This document shows positions 34,222-41,868 of a stretch of DNA of 64,000 bases, piece after piece. Location of the stretch: positions 62,001 through 126,000 of the forward strand of contig NZ_JASCIQ010000019.1 in assembly GCF_029968035.1 (NCBI RefSeq). Direction: 5' to 3'. The notes below the pieces were generated by a model that had not been told where the DNA came from, searched no databases, and worked only from the letters and a program-made list of their open reading frames with translations. Position numbers and translations under genes: made by a program. Position 1 is the first letter of the stretch, and each line of letters starts with the position of its first letter. Origin of the DNA: Streptomyces cavernicola. GTDB taxonomy: Bacteria; Actinomycetota; Actinomycetes; Streptomycetales; Streptomycetaceae.

Positions 34222-35022
34222 TCAGTGAATCTCCGTCACCACCACGTCCAGCTGCCAGGCCTTCCCCGCCTTCGCCGGAGCCTCGGCCTCCACGGCGTAC
34301 CCGAGTCCGCGCAGCGCCTCCACGAGCTCCGCGGGCGACGCGGGGGACGCGCCCGTCCGCAGCAGGTCGCGCACGATCCGGCCCTTGGTCGCCTTGTTGA
34401 AGTGGCTCACCACGGAGCGCTTCTCCACCCCGTCGACCAGCTGCGAGTGCAGCACCCGCACCGTCGCCGTCCGGCCCGCCACCTCGCCCTTCGGCTTCCA
34501 CGCGCTCGCGTACGCGGAGGAACGCAGGTCGAGCACCAGGCCCTGCCCGGCCGCCTCCGGGAGAACGTCCGCCATGACCCCGCGCCAGTACGCGTTCAGA
34601 GCGCCGAGCCCCGGCAGCTTCACGCCCATCGAGCAGCGGTACGAGGGGATGCGGTCGGTGACCCGCACCGCGCCCCACAGCCCCGAGAACACGAGCAGCG
34701 ACTTCGCGGCCCGCCGCTTCGCCGCCGCGTCGAGCGAGGCGAGGTCGAGCGCGTCGTACAGGACGCCGGTGTAGATCTCCCCGGCCGGTCGCGCCCCCGC
34801 CGTGCGCAGCTCCGCGTTCTTCGCGACCTCGCCGCGCAGACCCTCGCTGAGGCCGAGCACCCCGCGCGCCTTCTCCTCGTCGGCCTGGCACAGCTCCACC
34901 AGCTCGTCGAGCACTGCCTGCCGCGCCTCGGCCAGACCCGGCAGGGACAGCTCCTCCGGCTTCAGGGGCGCGCCCTTCCCGGAAGCGGCCTTTCCCTCGG
35001 ACGGAGGCAAGAGCACGAGCAC
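34222..35022 (-). CDS. yaaA: Peroxide stress protein YaaA (DUF328)
   Basis: 266 residues from GTG 35022 (GAAGGAG upstream); another GTG six bases on is possible. YaaA/UPF0246 features: VLVLLPPSEGK at the N-terminus, IYTGVLYDALDLASLD, LVFSGLWGAVRVTDRIPSYR, LNAYWRGVMADVL, VVSHFNKATKGRIVRDLL. In E. coli YaaA lowers free iron during peroxide stress. Monocistronic, divergent from the RNB nuclease gene. Confidence 0.9.
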   Translation of the reverse strand: MLVLLPPSEGKAASGKGAPLKPEELSLPGLAEARQAVLDELVELCQADEEKARGVLGLSEGLRGEVAKNAELRTAGARPAGEIYTGVLYDALDLASLDAAAKRRAAKSLLVFSGLWGAVRVTDRIPSYRCSMGVKLPGLGALNAYWRGVMADVLPEAAGQGLVLDLRSSAYASAWKPKGEVAGRTATVRVLHSQLVDGVEKRSVVSHFNKATKGRIVRDLLRTGASPASPAELVEALRGLGYAVEAEAPAKAGKAWQLDVVVTEIH

Positions 35023-35197
35023 GACGGGTTCTCCTTCTGCGGTGGTACGAGGCGGGGGGTGCGGCCCCCAGGTGATACGGGGTGCGGCCCCCGAGGCAGC
35101 GTAACGGCCGGACGCGGTACGCCAGGACCGCGTCCAGGGAGCGAGCCAGAACGCCCAGAACGGGAGGAAACAGGGCAGACGAAATACGCTCACACAC

Positions 35198-36691
35198 ATG
35201 CCCCGCCGTCACCTGCACGTGCCCCCGGCCACGGAGGCGACCCCGCTGCGCGCCGCCCTCCACGCGCTGCGCGCCGACCTCGACGTGCCGCAGGAGTTCC
35301 CGCCCGAGGTCCTCGCCGAGGCGGAGGCCGCCGCGCGCGAGCCCCGGCTGCCCGACGCCGACGCCACCGACATCCCGTTCTTCACGATCGACCCGCCCAC
35401 CCGTCTCCCGCCACCACCCTTCCAACGAGTCGCTTCGCGACCGCCCTCTGATGCGACCGACCTCGACCAGGCCATGCACCTCTCCCGCAGGGACGGCGGC
35501 GGCTACCGGGTGCGGTACGCCATCGCCGACGTCGCCGCCTTCGTCACCCCCGGCGGCGCCCTCGACCGCGAGGCCCACGCCCGCGCCGTCACCCTGTACT
35601 TCCCCGACGAGAAGGTGCCCCTGCACCCGCCGCTGCTCTCCGAGGGCGCCGCGAGCCTCCTCCCCGACCAGGACGTGCCGGCCCTCCTGTGGACCATCGA
35701 CCTGGACGCGGACGGCCACCGCACCGCCCTCGACGTCCGCCGCGCCCTCGTCCGCAGCCGCGCCAAACTCGACTACGAGAGCGTCCAGAAGGCCATCGAC
35801 ACCGGCACCGCCGAAGAGCCCCTCGCCCTGCTCGAGGACATCGGGCTGCTCCGCGAACAGCGCGAGGTGGAACGCGGCGGGATCTCCCTCAACGTCCCCG
35901 AGCAGGAGATCGTGGAACGCGACGGCCACTACGCGCTCACCTACCGCGCCCTGCGCCCCGCCGACGCCTGGAACGCCCAGATCTCCCTGCTCACCGGCAT
36001 CGCCGCCGCTGACCTGATGACCGAGCACGGCACCGGCATCCTGCGCACCCTGCCCGCCGCCCCCGACGGCGCGGTCGGCCGCCTCCGCCGCGCCGCCACC
36101 GCCCTGCACGTGGACTGGCCGCACCACGTCCCGTACGCCGACCTCGTCCGCGCACTCGACCCGCGCGAGCCGAACCACGCCGCGTTCCTCCAGGAGTGCA
36201 CGACCCTGCTCCGCGGCGCGGGCTACACCGCCTTCACCGGCGGCGAGCTGCCCGAGCCGCGCGTCCACTCCGCCGTCGCCGCCGCGTACACGCACTGCAC
36301 GGCCCCGCTGCGCCGCCTCGTCGACCGGTACGCGGGGGAGATCTGCCTGGCCGCCTGCGCCGGGGACGACCCGCCGCAGTGGGTGCTCGACGCCCTGCCC
36401 GAGCTGCCCAAGGAGATGGCCGACGGGACCCGGCGGGCCAACACCGTGGAGCGCGAGAGCATCGACATCGTCGAGGCCGCGCTGCTCCGGGACCGTATCG
36501 GCGAGACCTTCGAGGCGACCGTGATCGACGTCAAGGAGCAGGAACCCGCCGTAGGCACCGTGCACCTGGAGGACCCCGCGGTCGTCGCCCGCATCGAGGG
36601 CACCGCGGAGCTGCCCCTCGGCGAGCGCCTCCGCGTCCGCCTCACCCAGGCCGACCCGGGCTCGGCGAAGGTCCGGTTCGCCCCGGCGTGA
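35198..36691 (+). CDS. RNB-domain ribonuclease (RNase II/R family) with active-site insert
   Basis: 497 residues from ATG 35198. RNB catalytic core: FFTIDPP ... ATDLDQAMHLSRR (metal-binding Asp residues), YRVRYAIADVAAFVTPGGAL, YTHCTAPLRRLVDRYAG near the C-terminus; it hydrolyses RNA 3'-5'. In relatives the first Asp motif runs straight on as DPP(G/T)xTDLDQA; here about 17 residues (TRLPPPPFQRVASRPPS, 68-84, nucleotides about 35399-35449) separate the two Asp clusters. The insert is in frame and includes a GTCGC-TTC-GCGAC hairpin. Activity may be lost. Overlaps the convergent membrane gene by 50 bases. Confidence 0.87.
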   Translation: MPRRHLHVPPATEATPLRAALHALRADLDVPQEFPPEVLAEAEAAAREPRLPDADATDIPFFTIDPPTRLPPPPFQRVASRPPSDATDLDQAMHLSRRDGGGYRVRYAIADVAAFVTPGGALDREAHARAVTLYFPDEKVPLHPPLLSEGAASLLPDQDVPALLWTIDLDADGHRTALDVRRALVRSRAKLDYESVQKAIDTGTAEEPLALLEDIGLLREQREVERGGISLNVPEQEIVERDGHYALTYRALRPADAWNAQISLLTGIAAADLMTEHGTGILRTLPAAPDGAVGRLRRAATALHVDWPHHVPYADLVRALDPREPNHAAFLQECTTLLRGAGYTAFTGGELPEPRVHSAVAAAYTHCTAPLRRLVDRYAGEICLAACAGDDPPQWVLDALPELPKEMADGTRRANTVERESIDIVEAALLRDRIGETFEATVIDVKEQEPAVGTVHLEDPAVVARIEGTAELPLGERLRVRLTQADPGSAKVRFAPA

Positions 36692-37304
36692 GCGTGGGCC
36701 GACCGTTCTTGAGCGCCGCGACGAGGGCCTGTGGATCGTCCGCGTGGAACCGCACCGCCGTCGTCACCTCCACCCGCCGCCCAAGGGGCCGTACGAATGT
36801 CACGGGCGCCGCGAGCTCCACCGTCACCGTCGTCTGCGAGCCGACCAGGAGGTCGAGGCTGCCGTCCGGGTGCTCCTGGACCCGCTTGCCGGCGGGGTAG
36901 TGCCGCGCCACATGTGCGCGGCCCACACCCTCGGCGGGGATGCGCAGGTCGAGCAGGTGCCCGTACCGGATGCGCAGCGAACCGTCCGCGCCCACCACAT
37001 GTGGCCGGACCACACATGCGGCGTGCAGCGCGAGCACCTGAAGCACGGTGTACACATCGAGGAACAGCACGATCGCGTGCACCGCGGGCCACGGGATCAG
37101 CACCGCGAGCGCGACCGTTTCGAGCACGGCCACGAACAGCAGCCCGAACAGCATCGCTGTCTGCGGCCCGGTGTACGCGAAGGCCCGCGCCCCCTCGGAC
37201 ACCCCGTGCCGCCGCCGCGCGACCCACAGCAACAGGCTGTGCATCCCGTGCAGTTCGAGCACGGTGAGCCGCTGTACGGCCCGTAGCACCCGCGCGCCGC
37301 TCAC
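36642..37304 (-). CDS. Membrane protein of unknown function
   Basis: 220 residues from GTG 37304. Two to three membrane helices (AMLFGLLFVAVLETVALAVLIPW, AIVLFLDVYTVLQVLALHAACVV) then a soluble C-terminal domain (LDLRIPAEGVGRAHVARHYP, VTVELAAPVTFVRPLGRRVE), reminiscent of bPH-like modules; family not identified. The start overlaps the stop of the MerR gene (GTGA), so the two are translationally coupled and the protein is likely a target of that regulator. Its 3' end overlaps the RNB gene. Confidence 0.7.
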   Translation of the reverse strand: MSGARVLRAVQRLTVLELHGMHSLLLWVARRRHGVSEGARAFAYTGPQTAMLFGLLFVAVLETVALAVLIPWPAVHAIVLFLDVYTVLQVLALHAACVVRPHVVGADGSLRIRYGHLLDLRIPAEGVGRAHVARHYPAGKRVQEHPDGSLDLLVGSQTTVTVELAAPVTFVRPLGRRVEVTTAVRFHADDPQALVAALKNGRPTLTPGRTGPSPSPGRPG

Positions 37305-38083
37305 GGCCGCCCACCCCCACGCGCGCGCTCCGCGAGCCCCGCGATCATGCGCCGTACGACCGCCGCCTGCGCGGGCGGAAAGTCCCCGAGGAACGCCGCC
37401 CCGAAGCCGCCGCTCAGCGACTCCTCGGCCGGGGCTCCGGCGATCAGCCGCACCACGTCCTCCGGCATGGCGGCGGCGAGCTCCTCCCCGAGCGGCCCGA
37501 TCCGCGGATCGTCCTCGCCGGCCTCCGCCAGCTCGTCCAACCGCCCGTACAGCCCCTCCACCCGGCGCACGAACTCCGGATCCTCGGCCAGCGGCCGCAG
37601 CGCCGCGATCAGCCCGCCGCTCGCGGGGCCGCCGACCTGGTCGAAGAGCGCCAGATGCGCACGGTCCTTCGCGGCGATCGCCGATTCGGTCGGCCCGAAC
37701 GCGGCGAACAGCCGGGCCAGGTCCGCGGAGACCGGCCCCTCCGGCGGCAACTCCCCGGCCCGAGCCTGCGCGAGCAGCTCGGCGAGCCGCGCCCGCCGCT
37801 CCCGGACCGCCGCCTCCTGCCGCGCCAGATCCCCGTCCAACTCCTCCAGTACTTCTACGAGTTCACGCCCGGCGTCGTCCGCGAGCACATCCCTGACCTC
37901 GGCCAGGCCAAGCCCGAGCTCGGTAAGGCGCCGGATCCGGGCCAGCTCCACGGCATGCCGAAGGCCGTACTCCCGATACCCGTTGCCCCGCCGCTCCGGC
38001 TCCGGCAACAGCCCCTGCTGGTGATAGTGGCGCACGGCCCGCGTGGTGACCCCGGCGAGCGCGGCGATCTCTCCGATCCGCAT
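37301..38083 (-). CDS. MerR-family transcriptional regulator
   Basis: 260 residues from ATG 38083. N-terminal winged helix (MRIGEIAALAGVTTRAVRHY, HQQGLLPEPERRGNGYREYG), a coiled-coil dimerisation helix (about 80-115) and an Ala/Glu-rich C-terminal domain without Cys metal ligands, so it senses something other than metal through Cys. Controls itself and the coupled membrane protein gene, judging by the promoter just upstream. Confidence 0.9.
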   Translation of the reverse strand: MRIGEIAALAGVTTRAVRHYHQQGLLPEPERRGNGYREYGLRHAVELARIRRLTELGLGLAEVRDVLADDAGRELVEVLEELDGDLARQEAAVRERRARLAELLAQARAGELPPEGPVSADLARLFAAFGPTESAIAAKDRAHLALFDQVGGPASGGLIAALRPLAEDPEFVRRVEGLYGRLDELAEAGEDDPRIGPLGEELAAAMPEDVVRLIAGAPAEESLSGGFGAAFLGDFPPAQAAVVRRMIAGLAERARGGGRP

Positions 38084-38089
38084 GAGCCC

Positions 38090-38120
38090 AGTAGAAACGT
38101 TGCCGCTGCGGCAAGGTCAA
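38090..38120 (-). promoter_or_regulatory. MerR-type promoter with 19-bp spacer, leaderless transcript
   Basis: On the reverse strand: -35 TTGACC (38120-38115), a 19-base spacer carrying the perfect palindrome TTGCCGCAGCGGCAA (38114-38100), and -10 TCTACT (38095-38090). The long spacer with a centred palindrome is the hallmark of MerR-activated promoters. The transcription start would fall at or next to the ATG (38083), so the mRNA is predicted leaderless. Confidence 0.72.
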
Positions 38121-38157
38121 CCGCTCTCCGCGACGCGGGTAGCATGGTCGGCACGGC

Positions 38158-38568
38158 GGACGAGCCGGCCGGGCGGTCGCGGCGAGGGTCTTCGGACTCT
38201 CTCCGAGGAACGTCCGGGCTCCACAGGGCAGGGTGGTGGCTAACGGCCACCCGGGGTGACCCGCGGGACAGTGCCACAGAAAACAAACCGCCCAGCGCTT
38301 CGGTGCTGGGTAAGGGTGAAACGGTGGTGTAAGAGACCACCAGCGCCTGAGGTGACTCAGGCGGCTAGGTAAACCCCACCCGGAGCAAGGTCAAGAGGGG
38401 TGCTGTAACAGGCACTCTGCGCGGATGATCGAGGGCTGCCCGCCCGAGTCCGCGGGTAGACCGCACGAGGCCGACGGCAACGCCGGCCCCAGATGGATGA
38501 CCGCCTCCCCCCGGTCCGCAAGGCCCGAGGGAGACAGAACCCGGCGTACAGGCCGACTCGTCCGCCCC
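38158..38568 (+). ncRNA. rnpB: RNase P RNA (class A)
   Basis: About 410 bases with conserved RNase P RNA elements: GGACGAGCCGGCCGGGCGGTCG at the 5' end, CGAGGAACGTCCGGGCTCCACAGGGC (P3-P4/CR-I), CAGTGCCACAGAAAACA (J-regions), GTAAGGGTGAAACGGTGG, GGTAAACCCCACCCGGAGCA and the 3' end CCGGCGTACAGGCCGACTCGTC which pairs with the 5' end. It is the catalytic RNA that matures tRNA 5' ends. Both ends are approximate. The last 31 bases are repeated at 47566, marking an integration site. Confidence 0.95.
38538..38568. repeat. att-like direct repeat, rnpB copy
   Basis: 31 bases starting AACCCGGCGTACAGGCCGAC at the 3' end of rnpB are identical to 47566-47596. The two copies bracket about 9 kb of accessory DNA. 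Use of a structural RNA 3' end as attB, with the gene rebuilt by the incoming copy, is typical of tyrosine-recombinase elements. Confidence 0.85.
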
Positions 38569-38715
38569 TTCCGCCGGTGACCTGCGGCGGAGGGCTGCGC
38601 CTCAGCAGCAGGTCATCTCCTTCCCGATCACCGGCACGTTTCTCGGCCATCGGCAACGCGATCGGCGAACGGGCCACCGTCCTCGGCGCTGGACCTGGCT
38701 GGCTCCTGACACTTG

Positions 38716-38880
38716 TCATCCGGTGCGATCTGTACCGCCGTCCTGCCCGCCTGGCAGACCGAACTGCCTGGCCCAGGATGCGACTAGGAACGTAGCGCCA
38801 ACCACTGCGATAGCCGCGCCTAGCTTCGGGTCCAGCACCATGAGCAGGGCGATGACAGAAACGACTCCCAGGGTGAACAC
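38716..38880 (-). CDS. Small membrane protein
   Basis: 54 residues from GTG 38880, preceded by GGAGG at seven bases. Product begins MFTLGVVSVIALLMVLDP and continues KLGAAIAVVGATFLVASWAR: two hydrophobic helices with a short DPK turn, then a polar tail. Two-helix mini proteins with this pattern accompany mobile elements and prophages in Streptomyces. It is the first gene of the island next to rnpB. Not recognised beyond that. Confidence 0.5.
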   Translation of the reverse strand: MFTLGVVSVIALLMVLDPKLGAAIAVVGATFLVASWARQFGLPGGQDGGTDRTG

Positions 38881-38932
38881 AAGAACGCCTCCGTCGTCTC
38901 GAATCGAAGGCGCGCTGCCAGATGAACGAACT

Positions 38933-38969
38933 GTGCCCCGCCCACGGCTTCGTGCCGTGGGCGGGGCAC
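38933..38969. terminator. Strong hairpin terminator
   Basis: Perfect 16-bp stem GTGCCCCGCCCACGGC / GCCGTGGGCGGGGCAC with a 5-base loop, 20 bases after the stop of the reverse cyclo-ligase-like gene. On the forward strand it is followed by TCTTGTTGTTG. Confidence 0.8.
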
Positions 38970-38988
38970 TCTTGTTGTTGCTCGCCGC

Positions 38989-39720
38989 TCAGCGTCCAGC
39001 CGATGGAGCCCGTGCCGCGAGGACTGGAATGGATGCGATCTTCTGCGCGTCCAGGTGTTCCCAAACGAGTCCCGCCGGCCGATGTGGCGAACTGCAGGAA
39101 ATCACCTCGTCCGGGGTGACGATCAGGTCCACGCCGAAGTCGTGTTCGGTGGCGGGCAGTTCTTCGTCAACGACCTGGAGAGTGTGGACCGTGGACACCA
39201 CGATTGTCTGTGGACTGATCAGTCCGGCCTCCATGAGGAAGGCGAACTCCAGGTCGGAGTACCCGGCGCCCTTCCCGATGCGAACGCCGGCCCGGTTCAC
39301 GGCAACGCTGCCGACCACCACCATGTCCACGGGCCGTAGGGCATCGACGTCCACCTTCGGGGCGACGGTCGCCGCGATCTTGCTCGACGCGGCCTCCACC
39401 GGCTGGACGGTGAGGGCCGCCGGGTCCAGCAGGTAGAAGGGGCGCGGGTCGGCGAGCTTGGGCACGGCCATGAACACCGTCTTCCCCTCGGACAGAGCAC
39501 GCGCGCGCACCGGAAGCTGTGCCTTGTCGGGCACGGCCTTGATGAACTCGGCGTCACGCCAGGCAGGAAGGCCGGCCAGCCGTGTAGCAGCCTCGTCCGA
39601 GCCCTTGAAGTTCGGGATGCGGCCGTGAACCGAGGCGTCGTGGACGGCGTCGGCGTTGTCGAGCAGATCCCAGACCCGCTCGCGAACGCGCTGCTTCTCT
39701 TCATCAATCAGTGTGCGCAC
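38989..39720 (-). CDS. 5-formyltetrahydrofolate cyclo-ligase family protein
   Basis: 243 residues from GTG 39720 (AAGGGG upstream). Family pattern: EEKQRVRERVWDLLDN at the N-terminus, ARALSEGKTVFMAVPKLADP, RPVDMVVVGSVAVNRAGVRI and GKGAGYSDLEFAFL (phosphate-binding loop), VDLIVTPDEVI. The true cyclo-ligase converts 5-formyl-THF to 5,10-methenyl-THF with ATP; several sister groups have other roles, so the substrate is open. Sits 11 bases after the XRE-TPR gene and probably is co-transcribed. Confidence 0.82.
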   Translation of the reverse strand: MRTLIDEEKQRVRERVWDLLDNADAVHDASVHGRIPNFKGSDEAATRLAGLPAWRDAEFIKAVPDKAQLPVRARALSEGKTVFMAVPKLADPRPFYLLDPAALTVQPVEAASSKIAATVAPKVDVDALRPVDMVVVGSVAVNRAGVRIGKGAGYSDLEFAFLMEAGLISPQTIVVSTVHTLQVVDEELPATEHDFGVDLIVTPDEVISCSSPHRPAGLVWEHLDAQKIASIPVLAARAPSAGR

Positions 39721-39731
39721 CTCGGTCCCCT

Positions 39732-40898
39732 TCACGCCGCTTCCATCAGGGCCATCAGCCGGTCCTGCGCCTCCTGCACCGCTGGCTCGTTCCGCCAGGT
39801 TCGAAGCTCGCGGGCGGCGCGGAAGACGATGTTCATCCCACCACCTCCGCGGGTTCCGTGCAGTTCGTTTACGGCGTCGTTGAACGCGGTGAGGGCGGCG
39901 TCGAGCTCTCCCTGGCGAATCCAGGCGAGAGCGAGGTTCCCGACGACGATCGCGCGGGACTTCCGGCGGTCCTGGAGCTCCGTGGCGGTCTCGTCGAGGA
40001 GCTGTTGCGCCCTGCCGTACTTGCCGAGCGTGAGGTAGCACGATCCGGCGAGCCGCCCGAAGTGGGTGGGGGACAGCAGGTCGTGGGCCGCGTCCGTACT
40101 GCTCGCCTGTTCCAGGTGCATTTCGGCACCGGCGAGGGCCCGCTCGCACTCGCGGCCTTCACCGAGGTAGGCGTGCGCCTCGGCCGCATGCAGCATGGCA
40201 AGTCCGGTGACCACATGGCTCGTGAGTCGTGTCGTGTGGGCGGCTTGCAGGGCGAGGTCGAGGCCTTCGCGGTAGTCGTTGGCGCCGTAGAGGGCGACAT
40301 AGCAGGTGCGTAAGAGCGCGTGCCCTTCCGCCGTCCGGTCCCGCAGGTGGCGGGCCACGTCCACGCTCTGCGCGTAGTACGTCCGGGCTGTGCCGTGGTC
40401 CCGCCGTTGTGAGGCGTCCCAGACGAGTTGACCCATGAACGTAGCGGCGTCGGCCTGGAGAACCCGCACCTCGCGCTGGACCCGGCCCGCCGGCGCTTCG
40501 CCTGCGAGGAACTCGACTTGATTCACGTGTCGGCCGGCGTGGGCGAGCAAGGTCGCGGAAGGCATGCGGTCGTAGCGCTCAGCCAAGTCCTGCATGCCGC
40601 CCCGTAGTTCAGCGACGGTGACCAGGTCCACGCGCGAAGGGTGCCGCATGGCGTACTGGGTCCGCTCGGAGGCAGGCATCGCGTCTTCAGTCGACACGGC
40701 GAGCAGCCGGCTCAACTCCTCGGCGGAGACCTGAAGGATCGCGGCAATGCGCGGGCGGATGTACGGCTGCGGGTCCACGCGTCCCGATTCCCAACGGGAG
40801 ACGGTGGATCGCTCCACGCTCAGCGCCTCAGCCAGGGCCTCCTGCGTGTATCCCACCGCATGGCGGCGGCGGGCGAAGGCGTGCCGCTTCAGTGCCAT
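39732..40898 (-). CDS. XRE-family regulator with TPR-like repeats
   Basis: 388 residues from ATG 40898. Helix-turn-helix at 5-60 (RRRHAVGYTQEALAEALSVE, RSTVSRWESGRVDPQPYIRP), then helical repeat pairs over the remaining length (AEGHALLRTCYVALYGANDY, GLAMLHAAEAHAYLGEGREC, SRAIVVGNLALAWIRQGELD), a TPR-type sensor. Such Streptomyces regulators may bind a peptide or protein signal. Located on the island upstream of the lasso cluster and divergent from the ATPase gene; a role in controlling the lasso genes is inferred from position. Confidence 0.87.
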   Translation of the reverse strand: MALKRHAFARRRHAVGYTQEALAEALSVERSTVSRWESGRVDPQPYIRPRIAAILQVSAEELSRLLAVSTEDAMPASERTQYAMRHPSRVDLVTVAELRGGMQDLAERYDRMPSATLLAHAGRHVNQVEFLAGEAPAGRVQREVRVLQADAATFMGQLVWDASQRRDHGTARTYYAQSVDVARHLRDRTAEGHALLRTCYVALYGANDYREGLDLALQAAHTTRLTSHVVTGLAMLHAAEAHAYLGEGRECERALAGAEMHLEQASSTDAAHDLLSPTHFGRLAGSCYLTLGKYGRAQQLLDETATELQDRRKSRAIVVGNLALAWIRQGELDAALTAFNDAVNELHGTRGGGGMNIVFRAARELRTWRNEPAVQEAQDRLMALMEAA

Positions 40899-41078
40899 GG
40901 CTTCGGTCTCCCCGCGTGATCGACGCTGATTTCAGAGTGGAAGCACCCCAGGTCATGCCCGCGTGTGCGGCATGGATGCCTCACGCATGCGGCAATTCTG
41001 CTCTGGTTCGTGCCTCCGAGGAGCGGTTCCGTGGACGTCCACAGCACCAAGTTGCTCCTCACCGGGACGGAGAACGTC

Positions 41079-41501
41079 ATGGCTTCGGCTGCACACGCGC
41101 CACGGCAACCCACGCCGCGGCAACAGGCGTTCGACGATGACCCCGTCTCGGTGCGGGCGGCACGGAAGTTCACCACGGACACGCTCTCCGACTGGAGCAT
41201 CGCCGACCGAAGCGACGACGTCGAACTCTGCGTATCGGAGTTGGCCACGAACGCCCTGGTGCACTCAGGGGCCGACGGATTCCTCGTAGAACTCGCGGTT
41301 GACGACGATCGGCTACGCCTTGAAGTACGTGACGCCGGAATGGGCCTCCCCGAACAGCAGAGCCCCGGAGAGGACTGCGCCACCGGCCGAGGACTCTTCC
41401 TCGTCGCCGAGTGCGCGGACGGCTGGGGCGTGGAGCCGACGGCCAACACAAGGTGGTTTGGGCCGAGTTCAAGCTCGGATCAGCCTGCCTGGCCGAGGTG
41501 A
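41079..41501 (+). CDS. Anti-sigma-like ATP-binding protein, C-terminus frameshifted
   Basis: 140 residues from ATG 41079. GHKL ATPase motifs: N box VELCVSELATNALVHSG, G1 LRLEVRDAGMGLPE, G2 CATGRGLFLVAECADGWG. The literal frame ends TRWFGPSSSSDQPAWPR, but one missing base near 41449 would restore KVVWAEFKLGSACLAEVRPW and a stop at 41512, the normal ending of this family. Probably an anti-sigma/kinase-type regulator; lies 148 bases upstream of the lasso precursor in the same direction. Confidence 0.8.
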   Translation: MASAAHAPRQPTPRQQAFDDDPVSVRAARKFTTDTLSDWSIADRSDDVELCVSELATNALVHSGADGFLVELAVDDDRLRLEVRDAGMGLPEQQSPGEDCATGRGLFLVAECADGWGVEPTANTRWFGPSSSSDQPAWPR

Positions 41502-41649
41502 GGCCCTGGTGAACCGGATGCCGTGCGGTGCTGTGCCCCGAGTTCGGCCTGGTCGCGTGAGACCGCGGCCCCTCAGATGACCGTCGCAGACCGCCCTCGC
41601 GGCGCTGGCGACGGCAGCCCACCCCACCCACCAGAGAAGGGAACAGCAG

Positions 41650-41796
41650 ATGACTGATCAGGTCACGAACGAGACGGCCGCCCAGCCCGAGGAGGAGTAC
41701 GCGGCGCCTCAACTCATCGAGCTGGACGCGGTGTCGAAGGTGACGCTCGGCAAGTACGCCGAGGACAGCTCCGACAAGGGCCGCTACTTCGAGTAG
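41650..41796 (+). CDS. Lasso peptide precursor
   Basis: 48 residues from ATG 41650 (AGAAGGGA upstream). The leader has the exact lasso signature: YAAPQLIELDAVSKVTL, that is Y17xxP20xL22, and Thr32 at position -2 before the cut. The predicted core is Gly34 to Glu48, GKYAEDSSDKGRYFE: Gly1 amino group would be joined to the Asp9 side chain, the only acid at positions 7-9, giving a 9-residue ring and a 6-residue tail (KGRYFE). Asp6-Ser7 lies in the ring, a candidate site for aspartimide formation by the cluster's isoaspartyl-type methyltransferase. Followed directly by cyclase, RRE, peptidase and methyltransferase genes. Confidence 0.9.
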   Translation: MTDQVTNETAAQPEEEYAAPQLIELDAVSKVTLGKYAEDSSDKGRYFE

Positions 41797-41811
41797 GCGG
41801 ACCCGATCACC

Positions 41812-41841
41812 GCGGGTGGGGCCGCCTCCGGCCCCGCCCGC
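41812..41841 (+). terminator. Attenuator hairpin between lasso precursor and cyclase
   Basis: GCGGGTGGGGCC (41812-41823) pairs with GGCCCCGCCCGC (41830-41841) with one G-T pair and a 6-base loop. Position between precursor and processing genes suggests a partial terminator that keeps the precursor mRNA in excess, as in other RiPP clusters. Confidence 0.6.
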
Positions 41842-41868
41842 CTGGTCGGACCAGGAGAAGGGGATGGC

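Noticed and set aside
38493..38795. Forward open frame overlapping the rnpB end
   Set aside because: It runs through the RNase P RNA and has no coding character or ribosome site.
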